From the NCBI GenBank assembly GCA_037783545.1, contig JBBELK010000329.1, forward strand, positions 3,610,501 to 3,674,500: a stretch of DNA of 64,000 nt, written 5' to 3'. The notes beneath the pieces were generated by a model. The model saw only the letters and a list, made by a program, of their open reading frames with translations. It ran no database searches and had not been told where the DNA came from. Below are positions 50,901-62,900 of this stretch, piece after piece. Source of the DNA: Henricia sp. BOLD:AAB3569. Taxonomy: Eukaryota; Echinodermata; Asteroidea; Spinulosida; Echinasteridae. The position numbers and the translations under genes were made by a program. Within the stretch, counting starts at the first letter, position 1. The number at the start of each line of letters is the position of its first letter.

Positions 50901-53900
50901 AAACATGATAACCGTAGAAAACTTCCCCTGAAATGGTTTTGTCTGAAGTGCTATAGTCTTTTAGAAATGAGCAAAAGAAATAGTTAAATTCAATTCACCC
51001 CAAAACCATTTCGCCCACAAACCAATTCACTTCGTCCAAACACTACATTACCCAAATGCTACTTTGCCCCAAAACCACTTCGTGCACAGGCCGAAATGGT
51101 TTTGGGGCGAAATGACTGCAAACCCTTTTTTGACTGTTTTCTCAAAAGTTAGACGAAGTACAGAGCTGGTTTTTGCTCAGGTTGGTTTTAATCATGTATA
51201 TATCTTCAATCACACAGGGGGATAAAACTATTTGTAACAGTTTACCAATCATGTTTACTATCTTTACCGTACCACGTTTGTAAACGCCCAGACGCCGATA
51301 AATTGAAAAATCACCTTAAAATCTATCGATTCGATAAATAAAATTAAGAAAATGTCCGAGTTTGTCACAAACAAATAAAAATGTTTGACCTTTTGTTTCT
51401 GGTTTGCAAGTACCTTTGTAAATGGCAGGCTCACTGGCTTGGTGCATCTCAGAAATATATTAGCATTGCTAAACTAAATAAAATATCTGGTGTAAACGTC
51501 AACTTGAACGTTCACGTCTGTTGAGAGTAGATAAAACCATTAAAAATCCCAAACAAATGAAGTATACTGGTACATGGACGGAAATCGTACAAGACGGAAA
51601 TTGCGTAACTACACGGTGCCAAAATATTCACACCACTTGCGGACTACCAGTGACGTGCTGTCATGGATGTGTGGTTTTTCTATGGCATGTAGGGTTACCA
51701 GTTTATCACAGAGACGGAAATAAAAGGTTAGATTTTTTGATCAATTAACCTTTCGCACAGGTGATAAATATGATTTTAAGAATTTTTACAGTGGACTCCG
51801 AATCGGTAGGTGAAACTGCTAATTTTGACGTGGTGTGAAAATGGTACTGAAAAAACGGTCGCTGCATGTGTTAAAACTTATACGAGTTCTCCGAAAGTCA
51901 ATGAGTCTCGCGGAGTCCCGCACGCTCTATTGGCAAAAGGAACTCATGTTACCATGGGATGTGTGAAATGTGATGGAAGATTGGAATAATGGCAGATGCT
52001 AAACATTTCATGTCTAAAACTGTCTGGACCCTCTATGACGATATGGTGTTTTTGCAGAAAATGTTTTCCCTGTTGCCATTGGTTGGACGAACATTGCGTG
52101 TGTTTCATTTATGCGTGCATGTGCATGTGCATGTAAAAAGTCAAGAATAAAAGTTGGGTTTTTTTCAAAAAAGATTTCTTTAACTTGAAACACTAAGTCA
52201 AAAGGAATCAAAAGAATTGATGGATGTTTCAAAGTAAATTTTTACAATCTTTAATTGTGGTTTTCATTTCAGACAACGTTGCACCAACGATTACTTGTCC
52301 TACTGATGTATTCAACACCACGGAACCTGGCTCATCAACCGGTATTGCCTATTTCCCTGATGCTACTGCTTCTGATGCATTAAGTTTTACGGTGACTGCA
52401 AACGCAACATCAGGGTCTCAGTTCCCTATCGGATCAACAGATGTACAATTCACTGCAACGGATACCAATGGAAATATCAACACTTGCACGATTAGTGTCT
52501 TGATAACAGGTAATTGCTTCCACTGCCCTTATTTCTGACTCCCATTCCCAACGTCTTTCCCAGCTGCCCTTTTTTCTACTTTTTACCCATTCCAATTAAA
52601 TCTCAATTTTCATCTACACTTCTCCTGCTGGGCTTTTTACCCATACCCATTGTCCGACCTCTCCCCATGTCTCATTTCCCACCTCTATCCAATATCCTTT
52701 CTTCTTATTTATCATCTCCTTTGCCTTCCCCTCTCCTCTACAACATCCCCATGTCCCCTACCTCACACTCGTCTATTTTCACCAACTTTTATAGATAATT
52801 ATCACATTAAAGGTAGAACACATGATTGGTAAGCTTTTAAATTAAAGGGCCGTTATTTCCACTCGTGATTAGAAGCCCAGGTTGATAAAACTGACCTGTA
52901 GAAATTTCAGCCACATGTAATACTTCTGAAAACTTTTGAAACTTTGTGTTAAGTTGAATGGTAAGATTAGAAAACCACCTTTAGTTGTAAATTTTTTACA
53001 CAAAATGCCATTCTAGACTGAAATAAAATCATGTGGTGTTTGATACCATTGTTATTAACTTTTTTTGTAAGGTTTTTTTTGTCAACTCATGAAAGTAATT
53101 GGTTTAGCTTGCGTCAGGGAGAATAAATGTATGTTAGTAAGGGCAAAAACAAATCCTAACTCATGAACGGTAAAATGGGATCACTGCAAATGATGTGCTT
53201 TTCCTTTAAACTAAAGCCATTATACTTTTTCCGTGTTTAAATCAATGTAACCAAAATTTGGCCCCAATCCCGTGTGAAATGAGTGCACACAAACGGTTCT
53301 TTTGTTATTGTGGATTGCGATCCCGCAGGTGGGGTACCGTGGCCGAGCGGTTTAGGTCATTGACTCGCAATCATAGGTGAAAACTTGGGGTTGCAGGTTC
53401 GAACCTCCCCACGGCTACGGTACCTGTGCCCTTGGGCAAGGCACTCAACCACACTTGCTCCATCCTTCGGAAGGGATGTAAAGCCGTTGGTCCAGTGTGT
53501 TAGGTAATGAAAACGCACTCTAAAGATCCCAGAGCATTCTTTCGTGAAGAGCAAGGGGGATCATCCCCGGTGTCTCTGGCCATTTCTAATTCTAATTCTT
53601 CATGGGTTTCCTCACGCTTGCGAGTGACAGTGCAATGAGCACTATTGACGAATCCTTGGTATGAATACCAGAAAGAAATAATAATAATAATAATAATAAA
53701 GGTGATTGTGTCCACCATACATATTGGAAACAAATCACAGGGATATGGCAATGGCATTAATTTTCAATACAGTGAACTGTTAACTGACACATTTCAATTT
53801 TTTGACAGATGATGAAGATCCTGAGTTTCCGTGTCCAGATAACAAGACAGTCAATACTGATCCGGGACGGTCCTATGCCATCCTCGCATTTGAAACATTT

Positions 53901-56900
53901 AAACTCAATGTGACTGACAACTCTGGGGAGCCGATAACTGCGGTATTTAGCACCTCATCTGGGTCTCAGTTTCCTATTGGCCCAACGACAGTCACCGTCT
54001 CTGCCACAGATTCCAGTTCTAATACAGGAAACTGTTCCTTCATAGTCACTGTTGTAGGTAAGGGCGGGTTCGCACTGCACTATTTTTGTCCGTCAGACGT
54101 ACGTAAAATTGACGTATGTCGTTTCCGGTCCGTCAGTTTTTGGTCCGTTAATGCGTTTTCAATGTGAACCGTCTCAAAGTTCAGCTTTATTTACGTACGT
54201 CGAGTCGAAAAATCGGCGTATCCGAATGTTTCATACGTCGAATTACGGATGACAGAAGAGTTGATCCGAGGTCTACTTGTCCGTCGATTTTTCATCCGTC
54301 AATTCCGTTGTACATACAACAGTGCGACTAAAATACAGCCACCACAGGATGATTTTTCTAAAGCGGTTTGTTTGAAAAAAATCCTGTGGTATATGTATTC
54401 TTTGTTTTTGAAAGTGTGGCTGAACTCGGGCGACTGGATCGCTGAGCTAGCTTTGCTCGCGGATGGAACGGATGAAAATGACGCGATGCGTGCTTCCCGT
54501 GTGTTTTGTTCAGCTCCGCATGCGGTTGAATGCGTCGATAGTGTGAACCGCTGGTGAAGACGTACGTAAATGGACAGAATCTGGAACAAATTCAACTCAT
54601 CCGTTTTGACGTGTGGTTACACAACGGATGGACGGACGGACAACGGATGTAATGTACGTCTGATGGATGAAAATAGTGCAGTGGGAACCCGCCCTAAGGG
54701 GAGACAAAAAGTGGGGGAGGGGGGTGGGGGGAAGTGGACTACCTTTCATTTGCATGCGGCAAAAATTTAACAGGGCCCTCTATGATTTTTATGTTAACAT
54801 TGGCTGTGGAGAGCACTGGGAATATATTTGTAACAGTAGTTTGGTAGAACTTTTATTGGTCATTTTTGGCAAGTCGTGTCATTCAGTGGAGTGTTGTTTT
54901 GACCTCTTAATTTTTGTCTTTTACAAAATATTTCTGCTAATTCTCACCTCACAAATTTCTCAACATTTCCAAGTGAATTTCGTTTCTTGGACTAAAAGCA
55001 AAACATTAAATATATATTTTGCAGTACGTTCATGAAAATATGAGTTGCAGATACATGTTTTAACCATGTTGAGCTTAGTACCTGCAATCCTTGTATTTTT
55101 GCATTAAAATTTGCACAGAAGTTGCACCTAGATCTTCCTGATAGCATACCTGCCAACTAGTCGGATTTTATCGTATTTGTTTCGATTGTTAAAGGGCCCC
55201 TTATTTGGGATTTTTATCAATGAAATCTATGCTATAAATCCAATATACTCGGTTACATTCATAAAAATCCTATTTGGAGCTTGTTTGGGGGGTTAAAACA
55301 AAGGTTTTGTTTTTATGCTAATGAAAATATGCATATTCATGACCAAGGTCACGATGTCACAAGAGGCAAACACAGAAAAATCACATTCAACTGTGCACAA
55401 AAGATTCCACTTTTTTCTAAAACGTTCTGGAACTTTTGTTATCCACGAGTGTTTGAGTTTGTTCTACGTGTTTCCTGTTGTAAGCCTTGACGAAACTGGG
55501 GGTAGAAACTGCAGCAATTTGCCACAAGTCCAACTTGAAGTCTTATGTTTTTTCTTAACTTTTCCCTTCTGTCTTCCTTACGTGATGCACTCAAAACAGC
55601 GCCCTCTGTCTGTGGTTTATTGCAATGAAATCTTCAAAGTTGAAAAAGGCTATCTTTTATTAATTTTACATCCAAACAAACAATAGCATGTCTTGCTGAA
55701 CAAGTAATCCACCATATGCAGCAAAGATTAGGCAAAAAGTTGTTTAGCATGTCACAGGCCCTTTAAGTATTAAAAGTGTTGAAAATCGGAACAATCGGAA
55801 CGGTCGACTTGACCTGACTCCCCGCGCGCGCCGTATGTGTTGTGTACATGAAAACGGGTGCAGTACTTTGTCAACTTGACCGTTGTACCAACTCGACCGT
55901 TGCAAGTTTCACTACAGTCCGATTTTTTTTACTCAGCAATGTTGGCAGGTATGTGATAGTAGTGGACAACACTAACTTTGCCTTTTCTTTTTATTTATAC
56001 CATAGATATGGAAGCTCCAAATATTACATGCCCTGACAACATGACAGTGTCAACCAACAGTGGTCAAAGTACAAACTTGTTCACAGTACCCGCAGTTGTC
56101 TCGGTGTCCGATAACTCTGACAGTGTCACACTTTCTATCTATTACAATGGAACTTCACTTAATGCTGGACAGAATGTTACCTTCGATGTTGCAAGCAGTC
56201 CACATGTACTGACTTACACTGCTCGAGATGCTTCCTTAAACAGTGCCTCGTGTGATGTGTACATCACTGTAACTGGTACGTTTTATGTGTATTTGTATGT
56301 TTTATTTATTAAAAGGCGCCAAATTCGTGCCACAAAATACGCAGTTCCATAGCAAAGGCATCGTACTTCATCACAAAGGGATCCGAGGAGATGATCAAAT
56401 TTACCAATCCTACAATGACGATCCACGTAGCAAGGGAAGTAGCCACAATCGGAGGAATCACTGAGGTGGAAGTGCTGGAGCAGTGTCTCCAAAGTACCAA
56501 GCGACTGTACAGAATAAGTCCTTAGTTTTTCATAATTTGGATTCTCGGCCCTCAAAAGTACTTTTGCTGTTCGATAAAATTGGTTTAAAATAGACGTTGA
56601 AACAATAACTGTAATTATAAATTAACTTATTTGTGTAATGCCTAATAAGACGCAAGGATATTGTTGATGTAATAATTATGTTATTGTAGATCAAATAGTG
56701 CGATTTATCATAGCTGAAAGCGTTTTGTGTAATTTTAATAATTATTGTAAAATTTAAATAAAAACCAGGGTAAAAAACCAAACCAAACCAAACAAAACAA
56801 AACGGGGAAGAATGTTGTGCCTGTGTGGTGAACATTCAGGCGTGGCAGCGACGCTGCCTGGCTCGCATTGCCGGCCGCGCGGGAGTTCAGTTGTGTTTCG

Positions 56901-59900
56901 GATTCAAACCTGTGTGCTGCTTGTCAGCTCTTTGGGCCAGTCTTCGCACCACCGTGGCGCAACCCAAATCATATCGACTATTACAGGCTTTGGCTACATT
57001 CATGCTCCCTGACGCTGCCTCGGCTGTTGACAACTCTGGAAGCTTCACCATTTCTATTGATGTCGATGGCAACTCGTACAGCGTCAGTCAAAGTACTAAC
57101 TTAAGTTTCGCATCAATTAAACAAATTTTGTCTTTTTACCTACAGATAATACATGCCCTGACAACATGACAGTGTCAACTGATCCTGGTCGAAACACAGC
57201 CACGTTCACCCTGCCTAATCTAAAGTCGGCGCTCGACAACTCTGGAGTGTTTATGGTCAACGTTGAATTCAGTGGCATGATTTACATGGTTGGTGACAAT
57301 GTTAGCCTTGATCTCGCAACTGGTCAACATTTACTAGAATATACTGTAGTGGACAACTCCATGAACAATGCAACGTGTCTTGTGTACATCACTGTAATTG
57401 GTAGGTAACCTTAGATTAAAGGGACACACCGGCTTTGTTGGGCTATTTTGGGCTCGAAATAGACCCCTACATTATTCTGAAGCGCTTTCCAGAGTAAATT
57501 AGATATATCTTGAATAGACGCCGTCAAATTTGGTAGTTTTTGAGCATTTTGCAAAAATTCAAGGTCACGTGACTTTTTCGGAACTAGATTTTGGTTCCGA
57601 AAAGTCACATGGTCTTGCGAGTTAGTTTTGTGTCCAGTTTTGTGAAGACAAAACATGATGCCAACTCCCGGCAAAAGTAAACGGAAATTCCTATTCGGTC
57701 GTCCGGGCTGTCCAGTGAAATCAAGAGCAGAAAATTTGAGATATTCTGAGTAGTAGGAGAAGAGCGAATCGTTTGTGACAAAGTCGTGAGGCTCTCGCGT
57801 AGTTGCAACGGCTGGTAAAGCGTATAACCCGTCTTTTTGATCTTTTTTCACAACGACCATCAAAAAAGTATTGTCAATGCTGCTACATCTCTAAATCATG
57901 TAAACAGTAGGCCGGTGTGTACCTTTTAAGGTGATCAATAGTTGTGACAGAATGGATAAAAGGGAAGATGTAAAATTTGTAAATATTTTGTTGGCAGTTT
58001 TACTTAATTTATTTGTGCTTGCATTTCAATCCTAATATCCCAAGTGAATGAAACCCTTCTTAAATTGCTTATTTTTGTATCACATGTTTTAGACACTGAG
58101 GATCCAGTCATTACATGTCCTCAGAGTTTCACGGTCGGGACTGATCCTGGCGTAGTGACTGCCAATGCGACGTGGGAGTCAGTTAATGTGACTGATAACT
58201 CCATGATGTCTATTACGCCAGTAAGCGATTCGGTAATTGGGTCCCCGTTGCGTATTGGTGAGACTATGGTGCAATACAATGCTACAGATGGCAGCGGCAA
58301 CACAGCCACTTGTTCCTTCACTGTCACTGTTGAAGGTAATTTCATATTTATTTTTATGTGGGTGATTCCATAAATTCGGGCCCCAATGGCATGATTGGGT
58401 AGACTGTACTTTCATGTTGAATTGTCAAGTTACTTCAGTCCACATGTTATTTTGAGTTTTGCTTGTGTCACCAACATCAATTTGTACTAAACAAAACCTT
58501 CAAAATTGGTATCATGAATATGCATTGTCCTAATTCTGACTAAAAATTATCCCTTTTTAGGCAAACATTTGTGACATTTTAAACACACCATTTTAAAACT
58601 AAGATTTTCCTTGTTTTCGGTAGGTTAGCTTGGTTATTTGTAAACAGAAATGATTGATAACACATTGCTTTTAACAAAATAAAACCCACATTTGATGAAC
58701 AATTTGATATTTTCGTAATACAAAAGGTTTAGCAAAAAATTGTGTTTCACAAGTAAGATTTGGTGTCCCCTCTTACGCGTGAAACATGTGTACGTAACTT
58801 TTAAGTGTTCTGGCCACACCAATTGCCACAACTTTTCAATTTCCATGCATAATGTAAGCCTGTACTTAGTTTCAAATCACTTAAATGTTTGGACAAAAAG
58901 TAAAAAAACAAAAAAAAGGAAAATTGTCTCGCTTACTGATCAACGATGTCTGGCCGGATATGCCCTATGTTCCATGTCATGTGTATACAGCCTATGTACA
59001 TGATTTGCACATAGTCACATGCAGTATGTCTGTATCCCGGCCATAATCATTCACGGCTAAAGTATCGCGAAACCAGACTATCGATCAGAAGTACATAGAG
59101 GGTGCTGCATCCATACAGCAGTGGTTAGATCACATATATACATGTACTGACATATCCATTGCATTGCTGGCAAGTCCATGTGCACACATACATGATAGTG
59201 GATTTTTTTCCAGCCCTGAAGGTAAGAGCCACTGGGCATTCCTGCAGATGTTCATATCGTTGCCTTTCAAATTTTAGTTACTGTTTGTTTCTTATGCAGA
59301 CATGGAGTTGCCTACACTAGGAAACTGCAGTGCACTGACTTTCTACACATCTCCTGGTCTAGCAACTGCTTTTGTCTCCAACATCGAGCCAGATGCAACA
59401 GACAATGTGGGGATTGAACCTGTTTTTTGCTTTGATATAACAAGCCTTGGAGTGGTACTCGACATTGGAACACACACTTTCACCTGTGTAGCCAGAGATT
59501 TAAGTGCACTGCAGATGTCATGTCGGCGGACCGTTATTGTTGAGGGTATGTGAATTGTAATCTTCAAGATTTATTCACAAATTATCAAATTGATTATATT
59601 TGTATATCTTCCTTATCTAACATGGTCTAATAATTAACACTTCCTAAATTTTAATCGTTTACACAATACACAAACACTGTCCATGCAGCACGTACCTTCA
59701 CGCACGCACACGAACCAATGGCGTTGTGTAACGAAATTGCACTACATTCTTCTGAGCGCGGGCTTGGCGCTTGCGCAAACTGTGACACAGCCCTTTAATT
59801 TGCATAAACCTCCAAGAATTCCTGGATATTTATGCCAAACATGGCGGCGTGTACCTGTCCTCATATACGACGAAGGGGAATAAATATGTGGACAAGGGAA

Positions 59901-62900
59901 CTAGTCTAACATGGCCCATGCCATGATTGTGCTCTACAGTCAAACATTATTATTAAGACAGGAACCTTGTTATCAGGAATGAATTATTGGTGTTCGTCTG
60001 TAGCTCTTTCAAAGGGAACAAAGCATTCATTCAGCAGTTAAGGATATCATTTCTGCAGCCTTTTTAGCAAAATATATACCATACTTTTCTTCTGTTCTTT
60101 TCTTCTAAACATTGGTCCCCATTGTCCCACCTCCCTCCCTGTGTGTATACATGTAGTGTTTTCCATCATTTACATGTGTTTCAGTCATTTTTAGCCCTAT
60201 CCTGTGATTTGAAACCTCACAGATAACGAGACTCCAAACATCACCTGTCCGAACAACCAGACCCTTAACACCAACCCTGGCCAGGGTTTTGCTACATTCA
60301 TGCTCCCTGACGCTGCCTCGGCTGTTGATAACTCTGGAGGCGTCACCATTTCTATTGCTGTCAATGGCAACTCGTACAGTGTCGGTCAAAGTGCTACCTT
60401 CAGTTCCGCATCAAGTCCGCACTTGGTGCAGTACACGGCAACTGATAATTCATCAAACAGTGAAACTTGTGATATGTACGTCTTTGTCAATGGTAAGTAA
60501 GCCTTGTTGAAAAATAGCTCTCGGTGAATGAGATTTGTTCACAGTTTAAGACCCATTATTACATCTTTTGCAGAATACTCAACATTTTACAACCAAACTT
60601 TTACATCCATGTGTTTGGTTGGTTTCATTATAATGGTGATCAGGCACCATACCAACTTTTGCTTTACAAGTTGACAAGAAAACTTGACTATGTTGATAAA
60701 TATTAAAATAAATACCATATGTTTGTTTTGCATGTAAAATGCTACCTCTTAAGCCCGCCGCACACGTGAGGTCGTTTGCTGAGGAAAACGGTCATTCGTG
60801 GCCGTTTGCTCAGCACTTGGCTCACGTGTGCGGTGGCCATTTTGCTGCATTTCTTGCCTCGCGAGGCCGTGAGCCAAAAATCTAACGTGTTTGATATTTT
60901 TTGCCTCTTGTGGCCAAAATCTCACGTGTGCGGGGGTGATGAGCCAAGTGCTGAGCTAAAATAAATGTAGCTGGCCAATCAAAAACCATCCCCATATTCA
61001 AGTGATATGAATACAGTGCGCGCGGGCACCGCTAAGGTCACCAAACTTTTGCTAAAGTGTGGTGACCTTGGCGGGGTTCGCGTGCGCGCGCTGTTTTCGT
61101 ATCGCGCGCGTAGTTTTAATTGGCCAGCTACATTCATTTTAGCTCAGCACTTGGCTCATTACCCCCGCACACGTGAGATTTTGGCCACGCGAGGCAAAAA
61201 ATATCAAACACGTTAGATTTTTGTCTCATGGCCTCGCGAGACAGAAAATGCAGCAAAATAGCCACCGCACACGTGACCCAAGTGCTGAGCAAACGGCCAC
61301 GAATGACCGTTTGCTCAGCAAACGACCTCACGTGTGCGGCGGGCTTTATGGAAGAAATTTCCAACTAAAGGTGTTTTTTTTAAAGAGTTTTTTTTAAATG
61401 TCTGCAGACAACTTTTGTATAATTCATTCAACATAATTCATTACTGCATCTACGTGGCTGAAATGTCTACAATGCAGTTTATCAGCATTAATCTTTAGTT
61501 ATGGAATGATGCTGTTCCTGTTTTTAAAAGATTTTCAATAATGTAATCTGTCTTTATGCTATACTACAAACTTGTATAGGGGTCTTTCTATAAATTAGGG
61601 GTCCAAAAGTGTGACATTTGGTGTCCCCGTTACACCTGATATGTGTTATTTTTCGTACAAAAATCATTAAAATGGCTTTTAAACCATTTTGTATGAATTG
61701 TACTTTTTGTACTCTTTGAGATGGAAAGTATTTAAAGAATGTGTCCTGAATTTACAAAAACAAGATGTAAAATGTAACGGGGGACACCAACATTGGACCC
61801 CTAATTTATAGAAAGACCCATAGATCCTTTTAAGAAGTTGGAGGGTTTGTGAGGCCCTGAAATGAATGCCAGCAAGTTGGAAATTGTTTATGAACGTGTG
61901 ACTCAAAAACCTGCCTACATACCATATGTTACGTAGCATGCTCTTCACCCCGGGTGATTTAACAATTAAAGACTTGCAGCCTATAATGTAACGCAAGTTT
62001 CCGTCCCGGTTACGAGCGTATATTGGAAATTTGTACACGGGGTTTTTAGAAAGGCATGTTGTCACACTATTTGTAACCCTTTTTCGGCCTAAGTTATCTC
62101 TTCAGAACAACTTAAACTTATTTATTTTATTTTGAGACCGGACAAAGGTATTTTTTCGAAAATATGTGACCTGCCAGGGCAAAATGAGGAATGTCCCCCA
62201 AATATCAAAACCACGTAATCGGTGCCTGAAGTTAAAAATATGTTAACAATTTGTCCATAATCAATTTTGGGTTTTTTGCATATTTGCATTGCATAAGTAA
62301 TCTAGTTGGTTTTTTTTAAATGTTAAATAAACCTGTTAAAAAGGAGATTTTTAGATTTTTGTCTGCATCAGCTGTGTAACACAAGTTCTTTTCAAAGCCG
62401 TTTTTCTCTAAAAATCATTTCTGGTAACAACGGAATAATCAAATAAACAAAATAATTCCGGCGTCAACTAGTTCTCTGAATAGCAGTAATCATTTTGTCT
62501 GTTGTCGGACAAGTCTGATGATTTTTGAAGATTTTGTTCAATGATGTGGCTACTCAATGGTCACATGTTATCAAACTGTCCATTGATTGGCTGTCTGTCT
62601 GTCCAGACTTCAGATTGTTGTCTGAATTAATGTGCATGTTCAATCTTTTAACAGACAAGTTCGGCCATCTTTCCTTTTCCACTATTAAAGTCAACTTAAC
62701 CAAAATAAGGCTTGCAGAAAATAGTTTAGTCCCGTGTTGAAATTGTCGTGTTGCATCACAATGATACATGCGTTGCGCGAAAACGTGCAGTGCGGACAAG
62801 CTCGCACTGACAACAACGGTAGATTACTTGCACTGATGCGCTGGTATGCAGATGCACAGATCGTGCCTGGTACGTACGGGGAATAAGATGAAGATGGCCG

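Noticed and set aside
53330..53420. tRNA-Leu/Ser-like gene with good stem
   Set aside because: It is continuous with a SINE body and tail that also occur truncated at 35809.
56981..57117. Extra HYR exon of gene 2
   Set aside because: Acceptor phase is wrong, no donor, and both ends of the domain are missing.
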